A stretch of DNA of 64,000 nt from Acanthaster planci (taxonomy: Eukaryota; Echinodermata; Asteroidea; Valvatida; Acanthasteridae), in contig NW_019091522.1 in assembly GCF_001949145.1 (NCBI RefSeq), positions 537,159 to 601,158 on the forward strand. Direction: 5' to 3'. Position numbers and translations under genes: made by a program. The notes under the pieces are model-generated. The model made no database searches. It worked only from the letters and a program-made list of their open reading frames with translations, and was not told the DNA's origin. Position 1 is the stretch's first letter; each line of letters opens with the position of its first letter. Positions 1 to 12,740 of the stretch are shown here, piece after piece.

Positions 1-929
1 GAGGTCTTAATCCATTGTTGAGACTTCATAAGTGTACACTCACAAATGTGCATAGTTCAGGATATAACCGGTAATTTAAGTTATCATCTCATCTGAATTT
101 CTGAGAAATACATGTACATGCTCAGGGTGGGATTTCACATCTGTCCACGGCACATATCTGCAATTTGCGCGACCCTGGATTTGCACGGAACAACAAATGT
201 GAGACATCAGATCAGTGGAGTACTCGGTGCTTAATTAACTCCATCATACATGTACATGTACTGCCATCTTTTTAAAGCATTATTAGGTGAGCTGCTGATC
301 ATGGGGTTTACATACCGCTAAAATTTACCAAAGGTAAATTATAGGAAGCGTTCAGTTCTATTATCCCAGCAAAGAATTTACCTTTAGCCGAATTTACACA
401 TGTTGCAAATTTATGCACAAAATTGACTTGGTCGAGGAGGCAATAAAGAACACTATGACGGAAGGACAGTTAATCTCATGAAATTTGCAACAAGTTCACA
501 TTTGCCTACACTCCCAGAAATTTGACTACTTTTCATTCAGCAATGGTAATTTCATGTAACAGCTTTATATTGTTATTAAAATAAAAACCTTCAAGCATCT
601 TTTCCCATTTATACACATCAAAACTGTACACAAACCACAATCACCTGTAATTTTCGCCCCAGGTACCAGTATACTGGTACCACATTGGTTTGATGCATGT
701 TTGCAAATTATGCAGGTAATGTCAGCCAGATGAGGTGATTCCATTTTCAATTTTCGATGAACTTCCTGATTTGATGACACCAGTTAATCCTGACATTAAC
801 AAACTTTCCAGACATGCTGTAATTATGAATAATTTTACTGGTACTAGTAATATCTCACATGAAACAATGCACAAGTACAGCCATACATGTACATCTACCT
901 GATACAGTACAGCCTAGGGCCTTTTTACT

Positions 930-1480
930 AAGGCATATCCTCAATCCTCCAACTGCCCAACATCAAAAACTGCAATCATCCTCAGTCCTCCAAAATCCTC
1001 CAGTTTTTTGGGCTTGTGCACAAACTGAAAAATACTTAAATTAAATCCTCAATCCTCCATGACCCTACATGTACTTTGGTGTTTGTTTTTTGTTTGTTTT
1101 TGTTTTTTTGTCTTTTGGGGGCGGGGGTTGGGCACATCAGGTTGGCTGCTGGGTTGAAGCTGGTGTTTTGCAGAGTTGGCCAACGGCTTTACTTTTGTAA
1201 TACACAAAGCAGACATGTGCCTTTCTTTTAACTCACTGCAGTTGAGGATTGTATAATTTATGACCGGCAGCAGTGAACAATGGAACACACTGTCCTTGGG
1301 TACATGAATACAGGTATTGTAAACAGTATAAGGTGTGACCATAGGCACCACTATGTGACTGATTTTCAATCCTCCAAAATCCTCCATGCTTCAATCACCA
1401 TTCATCTGCCATCCTCCAAAATCCTCCAATGTTCAAATCATCATTTATCCTGAATCCTTAAAGATCCTCCAAAACCAACC
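930..1480. repeat. Dispersed AATCCTCC/AAATCCTCC short-repeat patch
   Basis: The octamer AATCCTCC and close variants recur many times in two clusters, about 935-1060 and 1368-1500, including pairs such as 'aatcctccaaaatcctcc'. Around 1480 the reverse complement (ggaggattttgg) appears, so the cluster can fold back on itself. A T-rich run separates the two clusters. It looks like a decayed minisatellite or low-complexity expansion. Confidence 0.5.
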
Positions 1481-4400
1481 GGAGGATTTTGGAAGATTGA
1501 GGTGGGTTAGGGTTAAGTTCATATATAAAGTACATGGATACTCACACCTTTACCACGATTCCAAATTCATACATTCTTGCGTGCCCAGGCCTAAGGGGAC
1601 AATTTCCTTTGTTAGGAAAGTCAAGACCAGGTTGTGGGGACAAAAATCTGTCCCCACTACACGTTTTAGCCCCCAAAATATGTTTCAACACTGAACAAGT
1701 ACATGTACAAGTATATACATGGTGTACATACCAGAACGTATACATGTGTACAGGTGTGTTTGAGTTACATGTACATCAGGGTACACTGATTTGCCCTTTG
1801 TAACAATTGTCACTCTGCCTACATACATGTCCATGTAGTTTGGCCTAGTTTGGCTGAGAATAGAAATAAAAATGAGCAAAAAGAATCCTGTCTTGTTCGG
1901 TTCCTATCAAACCAGCCTGGCACATGTTCTCGTTCTCATCGATTCACTCCCTGGGCTTCGTTTCCTACATCTCCATGTAAACAGAACACATTCAAGCACA
2001 CCGTTTGCCATGCCAAGGTCTGGTTTCAGCTCGGTAGACAGGCTGTTCTATTTTTGGAGAGGCATACTGGTACTTTTTTTTCCCAGTTTCATGTATAGTA
2101 CTTCTTCGGGGGGGGGGGAGGAGTATGGGGAACAGGAGAACACCCACGCATGCAGTCTCTCTTTGTCCGTCATTCTCTCTCATGTTTAGTCATTCAAAAC
2201 CACTCCTACGGACATTTGGCTTGGGTCTGCACCAATCTGACTGGTTTGTTTCAGCGGCAATTTAATGTGTAATACGAGTAATTGGAGAATATACATGTAG
2301 ATAACTAATCAAACTAAACGGCTGCTGTTTTTGTGCCAGACAGGGCAACTGCCTGTCATTTCCTACACATCAGAAGGGATGCAATACTCCTGTTCAGACT
2401 CCATGCACGTCATCCCAAGCATCTTGATCTAGAATAACCATATACATGTATGTGCACAAGGAACACGGAACAGCGCTCTGCTTTAACATGCATTAAGTTC
2501 CCATGTAACATATGATTTCAAGCTAATTCCATGAGAGTAACGATAACTATCAAAGTGTGTCACAAGTGCATGTAAGCACCAGGTGCCCGGTAAATATGAC
2601 AGAAACATACAAGTGTGCATGTTTTCTCCTAATCCTATACTCCCCTGAAGGACGATAAGAGCCACTTTCTATAATGCACCCCCAGAAAGCCAGCACAACA
2701 ACCCTAACTTCCTGAACAGAGAAAACCTAATCCAGTTAGCAGACCAAAGGCAGATGCGGCCAGACATAGGATTTCACAAGCCACTCTGGGCTATGAAAGG
2801 TGCTACTGGTACATAGACCCTCCTGAGGGCTAATTGGGCAATTTGTGAAGAGGATTAAAAAGCAAGTGCAACTGGATGAGAGGGATGCATGGGTTGACAG
2901 TTACATGTACTGTACATTGTACACACCTGTACATGCAATGATTACTCCATGGGTACACAATAGCTTGGTTCCATTCTTGTCTAGACAGGGAAGTGATTCC
3001 AATCACAAGAGCTTGGTACAGTACAAGTATTTCCTTGTCTAGGCTTTCACATCTTCCAGCTTCAAGTTGGGCATTTCTTAATTTGATTCCTGTCTTTCTT
3101 CCTGAATTATGGGCAAATAAAAAATGCAAAGTTAGCAATATAAATTTGATTATGTGTATGATAAGTAGTTGGTGAATAAGGTTTTTACGAGTTACATTAG
3201 AATAAAATCTGGTCCACTGCTTTCTTTAACTTCATGTGAACATAACAATTTCACTTCTCCATACTGTTGCTATATACCGCATGATTCAAGGCAAGCTTTT
3301 GCTTAGTTACTTAAGCAATGCCTTGCATCAATTCACTGTTTCCAATGGATAAGAATGGCACAAAGGAAAAGTCCATTCCAGAAATGGTGGTCGCTATGGA
3401 AAAGCTTGCCCAAAATCACAATGCATACAGTGTCTTTCATCTGGGGAATTCAAATTGTTACATGTACATGTATGTTTACCGGCACATATACAATCAGATG
3501 ACACAGTGTACCAGATTTTATTCAAATTTAACTCACAAAAGGCTTATTTGAATTTTAGGAAATTGAAACTAAATTTAAAAAACATCTCAAGTCTGAAAAA
3601 ATGATTGGACATTTCAAACTTCATGGGCAAAACAAAAGTGAAATCAGTTATCTATTTTTAAAACAAGGTTTCTGGAACTAGCCAAATATCCATCCTTTGT
3701 TAGAATCTTGTTATAAAATTAAAAATGAAAACAAGAATTCAAGACTCTTGGAACTTCAGAACTTGCTCTTTGTGACAGTATTTTGTAATAGGCATGCACC
3801 CAGGGGTGCAGCGATGGGGGGGGGAGAGCTGGCCCCCCCATTGGTAACAAGCATAGGCCCCTGAGTGTAAGGCCCCCCCAGCTGATACGGTGGTGGTGGT
3901 GGTGGCCCCCTCCATTAATGCCTGAAGCTGGTGACAGGGCTGAGGGAGGGCTGTGGGGAGATGCGGCACCCCACATAATTAATTCTAGTCAGCAAATAGA
4001 GCTTCAGTTGGCAAATGAATCCAAAATTGGTACAAAAAAATATACAAGAATGTTTGCCGTCGGCATATCCCCTGAAGCATGAAATATAACACTCCACGGA
4101 TTTCCATTTTCCACACTTTGTGAATTTTACACAACATGAAATTGGTGAGCAACTTAAAGTTACATGTACAAGTTGGCAGTTGACTTTGGCATACCTCCTT
4201 AAACAAAATGCCTTGGTTACACCCCTGCATATACCTATTAGCTTTGGGTAACACATATTCCATGCACATGGCTAAATTAAAAAAAGAGTTGACACTTCCA
4301 CAGTCTGGAAAGCAGTGAGCAACAAATTTGGATGGAAAAGTTTTTCCTAAATGTGACTGGTACTGGCCTTTCAACTCGGCAACACGCGTATAATGTAACT

Positions 4401-6363
4401 CCAACAAACCCTTTATACATCAAATATAAACTTACAAAAGTATGGGTTCGGAAACGTATGGAACAAGCCTCAAAGTGAAAAGATAGTGAAAACTGTAGAC
4501 AAATCTAACCCTGTGCATGTACACATGTGTGCCCCCTTCATTGTACATTCACCACGCACAACTGTTTTGCACGAATGGTACATTTCACACGTTCCTGGCT
4601 ACCTTATAAATGCACACGTAATTGTTGCCAAATACCGTCACCAAGAAACACGACATCTGATTACTGCACATCCAAATCAATAAATTATTTCCCCCTGTTC
4701 TCCCTTCCGTCTCCGTCACTTTAGGGGACAAAAGAAAAGGCAAGAAACAAGGGAGGAAAGGACAAAATTTCCTAACAGGATACTCACAAGGGCCTATGAT
4801 GGTTGAATTTAACATCTCAATGAACTGCTGAAAGACAGGGTGTTCCTTTCAAACTTATTCACGTTTGGCAAGACAGAAACTTGGAGGCTTTAACTCTTTG
4901 AATGCTATACATGTAATCCTTAAAATAGCAGAATGGCAAAGTACACATACATGTACAACAAACATGTACAATGTACATGTACTTGGTTATCCCCTGAACT
5001 CGTACTGGTGCTTATAATCTGGAACAATGACATTACAAAACAACACTTTCAAGTATGATCTTTACCTTCTATTGAGGCTCTCTTACCAACACATTGATTT
5101 TGTTTTGAACATTTGGAGGTACCGGTATTGCAGAATTGCTTGTTCCATTTTTCAATTCAACTCCATGCAGTGACATCTTAAGAAAATCATGAAGTGGATA
5201 CTACCCAGTACACATGCGTTCCTCTAATCAATCTCCAAATGCGTACACAGCATACACATAATCCCAGGTGAAAGCCAATGGAAAACCCCTACCCCTGAGC
5301 TATTTGCATAATTCACTGAAGGAAAAACATCAGTGCATATGGCGTAATTGATACTGTTTGGAACACCATCAGGCCTCTTGTGGATCTCTGCTCTCTCTCT
5401 CCCCGCATAGCTCAGGTTTGGAAAGAAGCACATTGTAAAGCCATGTACATGTAGCTCCAAACACGGCCTATCACAACAACGCTCAGGCTTCAAAACTCAA
5501 GGCCCCAGCAGAAACACAAGAGTGACATTTCCATAACCTCTACTCTCTGGGACACTGGTGTCTAATTTCACAATTCCTAGATTTTGGATACATGTACCTT
5601 CGCCATCCCTTCTTTACCCTTGCAAATGACTGAAATGTGAATTACTCCCCCCCCCACTCCTTTGATTAAGTCCAATCTGATTTCACTTCCTGACCAACGC
5701 GACCTTTATGCAAATGCCTTGCTTGAATATAGTGACATTTTCCATGCATCTGTGACAGGTGGCTGATGCCTGGTTATGGAACCTCCACGAAATGAATTCT
5801 TTCCGGTGCGAGGTTGGAGCAGAGCAACTGTCATGAAAAACATATCCTAGGACAAGTCAATGTCCAGCCATGCAGTGCTAGAATATTATTGTACAGGAGG
5901 GTCTGGTGTTGCTGGCACATTATATGTGTAGGTAATAGGGGCCCATGGGCATGCAGTAACCTTTAGGGAGCAAAACAAAAAAAAAATCACTCAGGGAGAC
6001 TGATGTGTGTCAGGTCATCCAGTAGACCAATGTGGAGTCATACTTTTACAAACGTGACCATCAATATCAATTAACTAGCTAATTTGTGTCGGGGGGGTAT
6101 TAATTTTCTGCTATGTTTTACCATTCTACCGTTCACACTGTTCTCTCAGTGTGGTCCAAGAGTTGCAAAAAATCACAAGCTACATGCAAGCTTGGTTGCA
6201 TGGCATTCGGACCCATGACCTCCAATTTACTAAGACATTAGCATAGTAAGAAGAGAATCGTGGGTTCAAATCCCTTCTTAGTGAGCTGGTGATTGTTTTG
6301 CAATGAGCTTGGTAATTACAACAATGTTTGCTGGATGTGCTGATCACTGATCACATACATGTA

Positions 6364-6802
6364 CAGTGGAACGTCGCTATACCGAACATCCAGCTGTACC
6401 GAGCATTGTCCTTGGCTCCCAATATTTTGTGCCAAAAACCAACCAAACATTATGTACATGTATTTGCACACCAACCAAGATTCGCCACAGCATGCATCAG
6501 AGATCTCCCAACTTTTAGGAGTAAACTAAATAGCAATTTTGTACATGTACCTCAAGATTTAATAAAAAACAAAAACAATTAACAGATACAATTCTACAAA
6601 CCTCAAACGTGAATGCAATGGCAAAACATCACGAAAACAGTGAATCACAGTACAACAAGAGGGTGCACTTCAGTTAGACAAGAGAGGGCGCTTTTCAACA
6701 TGGTGACAAAATGTTCAGCAGTTCATTTTGCCATACCGAATGACTGCTGTACCGAACATTTCGTGTGGACCCTGACGTATTGGTTATAGCGGCGTTCCAC
6801 TG
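6364..6802. mobile_element. pogo/Tigger-like MITE (Tc1/mariner superfamily), about 439 bp
   Basis: The left end reads TA-CAGTGGAACGTCGCTATACC and the right end is its near-perfect inverse, GCGGCGTTCCACTG-TA. TA dinucleotides lie outside both ends (6362-6363, 6803-6804), as expected for a Tc1/mariner target-site duplication. The CAGTGGAAC...CTATA terminus is characteristic of pogo/Tigger elements. The inverted homology continues inward (accgaacatcc.. against ..gaatgactgctgtaccgaacatt). There is no transposase frame, so this is a non-autonomous copy inside the DGK intron. Confidence 0.75.
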
Positions 6803-9800
6803 TACCAACATGTCCTGCACCTGAATGGTTGAAATGGCTTCCACAATTTTCAAGTAGAATGTGCCAGCAGAGGCAACTAGCCATTAGTTTAAGTGTTTGT
6901 GTTTTCATACAGTGATACCAAGAAGTTTGGAGATGCACATGTACACAAAAAGGAGGTCACATTTAATGTTATCCTCTTAATTTCAGTGAGACAGTGGCTT
7001 ATTTACAGGTGCATATCCCTCTTGATTATCCAGACCTGTGAATTGATTGGAAACTACGGAAACATCCAGTCCATGTGAAAATGTCATTCGTATTTCATGT
7101 GTATTTCTAGACACTAGGCACAATGAGAATGCACAACATACCAGTACTGTACCCCACCAGTTTAACTTCTTCAACATTTAATGACTTGATGCAACGATCC
7201 AACAGACCGAGTGAACTGTCATCAAAGCCTGAAACTATACCGCTAAATATTCATGTGGCAAAATCCTGCTCCAGCAATTTAACACCAGTATAACATGTTT
7301 AAACTACATCTACAATGTGCATGTCCGTAACTCTAACATGTACAGGTACATGTGTAGTGAACATTACCGGTACATATCTTCTTTTGACAAAAGCACCATT
7401 TTGTGATAAAATATATGACATTTCATACTGCCACAAAAAACGGCAATAAAATGCTCGGAGAAATATAGTTTTTTTACCAGGGGGTCCATCTGGGGCAGGT
7501 GCATGTTTCAATCAGCCATCTCGCCTCCAGTAATGAACTCTTCCATGTCAAAATGACAAAAAAGCAGCAGCAATATACAGTAAGTGATGGAGCATGCAAG
7601 AATCCCAACTGTGATAAACCGATTTTGGTCTCCTCTGTTTGCGAACCTTACTGTTTTTAAGTGAACCAAAGAACAAAACAGGTCCTCATATCGTAGCTGC
7701 ATAGTGCAGATTGTGAGAACCTTGATGAGTTCCACACAAGGTCCTCTCTCTGAAAAGGAATTTTAGAAGCAATTTGAGGGTGGGATTATCCGTAGGAAAT
7801 ATCCTACTGATACAAACAGACAAGGAAATCATAAATAGTAATCTAGCTCATGTTCAAAAGTGTAAAAAAGGCATTTCCATATTTTTAAACTACTCAAAAA
7901 TTAGAGAATACGCACACTACACTGTACTTAAACCTGTATGCGTGTGTTAGATCAAGGCCATCTGACATGTACTTTGGTATGTCATGGACTCAAGGAAAAC
8001 CAACAAAATGTGACTACTGAGATGCCATTGCCAACCAACCATCAAAACAAAACATTTTAATTATCTACAGGTACAAAGTACTTTCAAAATACATGTATCA
8101 GTTATTTCAACCTTTTAATTTCTAGACTATCAAATTCCAAAAGTTTGATTATTTCTGAGATCCAGATCATACAAAGAATGCCCAAACTAATGCAGTTTGT
8201 AGCCATCCATTGTCACAAACTTGAGCATACATGTACATGAACATACCGGTACATTAATTACATGTATCAATAAGTACTGATGATTTATCTAATTGATAAC
8301 TGAATTCAAAATGAATGTTCAACACAATACCAGATGGACAATACTCCATTTAACTTCATTAATTCATAATTGCGAAAACAATCATACCAACCGGGGGTTT
8401 GAGATTTGACTGAAAATGAACTACATGTACAGTACACACTAAGGGTACATGTACTGTTACAAATGTTTCTAGCCACCATGCCAGCTTGTATTAATGTCAG
8501 CAACGAACCCACTCAGGTCCAGTATTTCTACAATACACATGTATATATACAAACAACTTTCAGTTCATATTGCGTTCGGAATATTTATACATTATTTGTT
8601 TCATTAATTTACCATCTGTGGAAGCATATATTTATCAAATAAAAATGTGGGAACAATTGAAATGGTTCGGTTTGTATGATTACCTCATGGAGTGATGCAT
8701 TTTCCATTCTATGTTTAGTTCATGAATGTAAATAAATGCGTACATTTAATTCCTTTGGCCTTCATGTTAAATGTCATGGGGTAGAGTTTAGAGACATGGA
8801 AAGGTGGGGGGAGGAGAGAATGTATCATGTTCTGTATGACTGAATGCATCCTTCCTAAGGTTCTTCCGGCAGGACGGAGGTCACTACAGCCGATGACTGA
8901 CATACTGCCAGCAAACTGTATGCCATGTACATGTACAGTGTACTCGTACGCAAGATATTAGACGGCAGTTTTACATGTACATGTACGTGCAGATCGACAT
9001 GTACACTAAACAGTGCAGGGTCCCCAACATTCAACTACTTGATTGCTGTGCAATTGGTTAATTGGAGTGAGTCAGCCCCTCCTCCCCCCTTCCCCATTTT
9101 GTTGTTTTTGTTGTTCTAGCTTCGGGTTGTGGTTATTGAGGCTGAGTACAATGCCGCATTTATCACATCTTGATTGGACTTAAAATCCAGGTTAATTGAG
9201 TTTCCCTGCATGAGGCAAATTTCAAATTAAGGAACAATAATCTGGTCTCTCCATGCAGCGGTTTGACGTGAACGCGCTGAAGGTTCCGTGAATTTGCCTC
9301 AACGGTTACAATGTGGCCCCTCTTGCTGTTTGCTATACAGCTGCAGACATGCATCATTTACCATTCATTCAAACTACATAAATGTCTGCACACTGTATAA
9401 GTGTTAGTGAGAAAAAAACTACATTTTTATCTAAGCCTCTGGCAACTATTTCCTTACAACTGAACTTCCTTGGTTACTGAAGGTTTGCAGACACACTTGG
9501 CAACGGTCTGATACCTGCTCCTCAGCAACCCCTAACCTCAGCAATATACATGTATTTAAGTAACTCCTGCAGCATTAGAAGGTAATGCTGACTCAAGAAG
9601 ATAAAGCCTGGTGAAAACATCGACTTTGAAGATCTAGGCAAACCATGACTACCCACTGTTTACTGGATGATAAGGAGAGCAAATTGAATTTCCAATTCCT
9701 CAATGCAGTCAACAGCCTATTGGCAACACCTAGGGTGGTACCGTACATACCAGTACATAGGGTAGTTCTTTGTCTTGTCTTTCTTTTTTTGTCTCCAGAT

Positions 9801-12299
9801 ATTTTATTGACGGCAAAATGTGACTTTATATGTATGTAAACATGTCAAACCACGCTAAATTGGGCAAACACTGTTTGGTAGATACATTGTACTTGTATGA
9901 ATCTGCAACTGAAAATGGCTAAATATGGCATTTGGGTGATTTCCAACGATGTTGACAATTAAGAAAATTTGCTACTGATATTTAAAGCATACTGGAACAT
10001 TTCATATTGTCATGTCATTGGCAAAGTACTTTACAGGTGGTACATGATGTATATTTCTTTGTTCACTGAACTTCACATGCTGGTACCGTACCACGGTGTA
10101 TTTCTTATTTTGTTTTCTTTGGAAATGTTGAAATTCAATAACTTCACTTGTATGTTTAATTTAATAAAGAAGTGTTCATAAAAAGCTAGGCCTAAACAGT
10201 TTACTAACACTACAATAACTCAAAATTGATTTCTTGCCCAAATGTACATGTGCATATCAGATTTTGACGAACATGTACGTTTCTGCCAAGTTGCAAATTT
10301 ACAATGTGGCAAAACCACAAATATAACTGAATGTTATATACATGTATTCTTTTCTTCATAGAAATCGAATTACCCTTGCAATACAATCTTGCATAATAGA
10401 AACTCCACCGGGAAGTGATAGTTAAGATTCCACAGAATGAACAAACACCGGTTATGCCCACACAAGGGCTGAGTTACAGTATAAAGAACGGACAAATTCC
10501 TGTATGGTACAAATCTGAAAGGATTCACAAAAGTTCCAGATGGTACTGTATGTACATGTACTAGCATGCACCCTCGCATTTTGGAAAGGGTGGCATATTG
10601 CAACATTTCACTACATATAGAAAATGTCCAAACAAATCTTTTCACAGAGGGATTACTCCCATCCTTTGAAACTGCAGGATGTGTACATGTACATGTACAA
10701 CTACTAAAAATGTTGCTGTAATATAGAGAAAATCTGGCAAAACACTGGCTTAAAATGTCCACAACATGCAGGGCCAAAGTTGTGCATCCCAGTACATGCT
10801 GGTGTAGCTTTGCAGTGCTTATGTGCATTTCTCTCGTGAGGTCTCATGCAAGATTCCTGTACATAGTTCCTTTGGTACAGTGCGTACCAGTAGGCTACAC
10901 TATACATGCAGTATTGTTGAGCGCTATCTCGAACCTTGCACAAATTGATTGTCCTCCCTCCTGAGTTGATTAATTATCCTATGAATGGATATTAGTCAAA
11001 GGCAAATCAAGTCAGGATGAATGGAGTACAATAAATTTACGCAAGGATCGAGATTTCGCTCAACAGTATCATATGCTTTGTATCTGTGTGTACCGTATGC
11101 TCTCTGTTTAGAAATTGTACATATTACGTGTACCAGTCTTTAATACACACAGTACTAGATAAAATTATAACACACACACTGGTAATGCAGTACAGTTGTA
11201 CAATTACAATGTACACGAACAATGTACACAATGTACACATTTTGTCCATGATAGAGTACTCCTCATGGTGTAAGTTATTCTCTTAAATGTACACACCCAC
11301 ACATTTGTATACAACCTCTCATCTAGACTCTACCGTAAGCACACAATCTGACAATTCATGCTGCCCCCATACTGCCTGGCCAAAAAGCAGTAAAACAAGC
11401 ACATCCAGCCACCCCAAAACAAATGAATGGATCCATCCTAGGTTCTAGCAGACAGATCGATGCGCTCCTCTCCAATACATAAAAAACCACTCCCAAAAAT
11501 GCATTGCAAAGTCGGGTAAACGTACATGTATACTGAGCAAATTTTCCCTCGAAGTACCACAGCATAAAAATGTACCAGTTCTTATGTACACCAGTGTGCA
11601 AGTTACATGTTGTAGCAATTATTTCCCTTCAAAAGCACAGAATGTAGAAACTGATTAATGAAAGTATGGACATGGCACAAGGCAAACACAAAAACCACAG
11701 AGCAAATAGTCCAAGTTTTGCCATCAGGCATAGCATTTTGATGTGTTTGGGCAAGTACATGTATTTACATGTATGCACCACTGCTCCAAACCACTACACT
11801 AATGGCGCTAAATTAACTGCCGGCAAAGATCCAATCGACACATTAGCAAACCGTAATGGCCATTCCACATCTTTTATTTTCTTTTTTTTTTTCCACACAC
11901 ACAGACAAAAAGAGGCCTGCTTATCTAATTGGACATCCACACAAGCATTTAAGGTTTAATCACCATTTCCATTACCATGGTAACAATATCATCTTTTTGA
12001 TGAGCGGAGGAGTCCCCATTGTTTACCAAATGGAGAGTAGACTTCAGTTAAACCAACAAAATAGGGGCCATTTTCGTTACTCATTTACAGGCAAAATACA
12101 CACACGTGTACATATTGGCGACAGGACTGACTTGAGATTGAGAAGGGCCTGACACTTGTCAAGCAATTGACTCATAGGAATGAGAGCTTTGCCAGAGAAA
12201 ATTTTGGCTGCACCTATTAACAATATCAGTCCATGCTTCACTAAGAACAAAAAAGGAGAAATGTCTACCTGGCATCAACTTACATCCGTCTAAGGCCGA

Positions 12300-12740
12300 G
12301 TCAATTCGAAGAATTCACTATTGGAATATTTGACCTTCAATTCGATCAAATATCCAATATTTGGTTGTACTGACCGGCAGATTATTGATGAACAAACTAT
12401 ATATAAATAATTCACACAATTGTACATTATAATCAGTATAATAGCTTTTCGCATCTAGGGGTATCTCCAGCCACGATTTAAAAAGAGACGAGCAATACTT
12501 CTTGCCCTGTTGAAAATCTTCATTTCTTTTAAATCTGTTAATGAATAATTTATTTTTTGAATCGTTGTAAGATTTCTGTCTCTCTTCATTTGAATCTGCT
12601 CGAAACAAGCCTCAATATTGCAATTTTTCTCATTTAAAACAACAGAAAATTCTCCCTATCTTTTCATGAATTTTGCATTCGAATACTCAAATTTGGAAAG
12701 TAATATTCAAATATTCAATAATTAATTGAATATTCGGCAT
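12300..12740. repeat. AT-rich degenerate repeat with internal ATTGAATATT palindromes
   Basis: Very AT-rich segment bounded by an 'aattcgaagaattc' palindrome on the left and by 'aatattcaataattaattgaatattcgg' related sequence on the right (shown here only in part: the core ATTCAATAATTAATTGAAT is an inverted repeat around TAATTA). Segments of TCAAATATTC type recur in both orientations. It resembles the edge of a decayed DNA transposon, but I could not define termini. The 96-codon minus frame within it shows no family features. Confidence 0.3.

Noticed and set aside
3985-4407. 140-codon minus-strand open frame
   Set aside because: Cys/Leu/Phe-rich composition as expected from AT-rich non-coding DNA, with no recognisable family.
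6180-6290. B-box-like GGTTCAAATCC, considered as a tRNA gene or SINE
   Set aside because: No A box at a suitable distance and no cloverleaf could be drawn.
10370-10828. 152-codon minus-strand open frame
   Set aside because: Contains repeat-derived Cys-Thr runs from ACATGT motifs and no coding signature.
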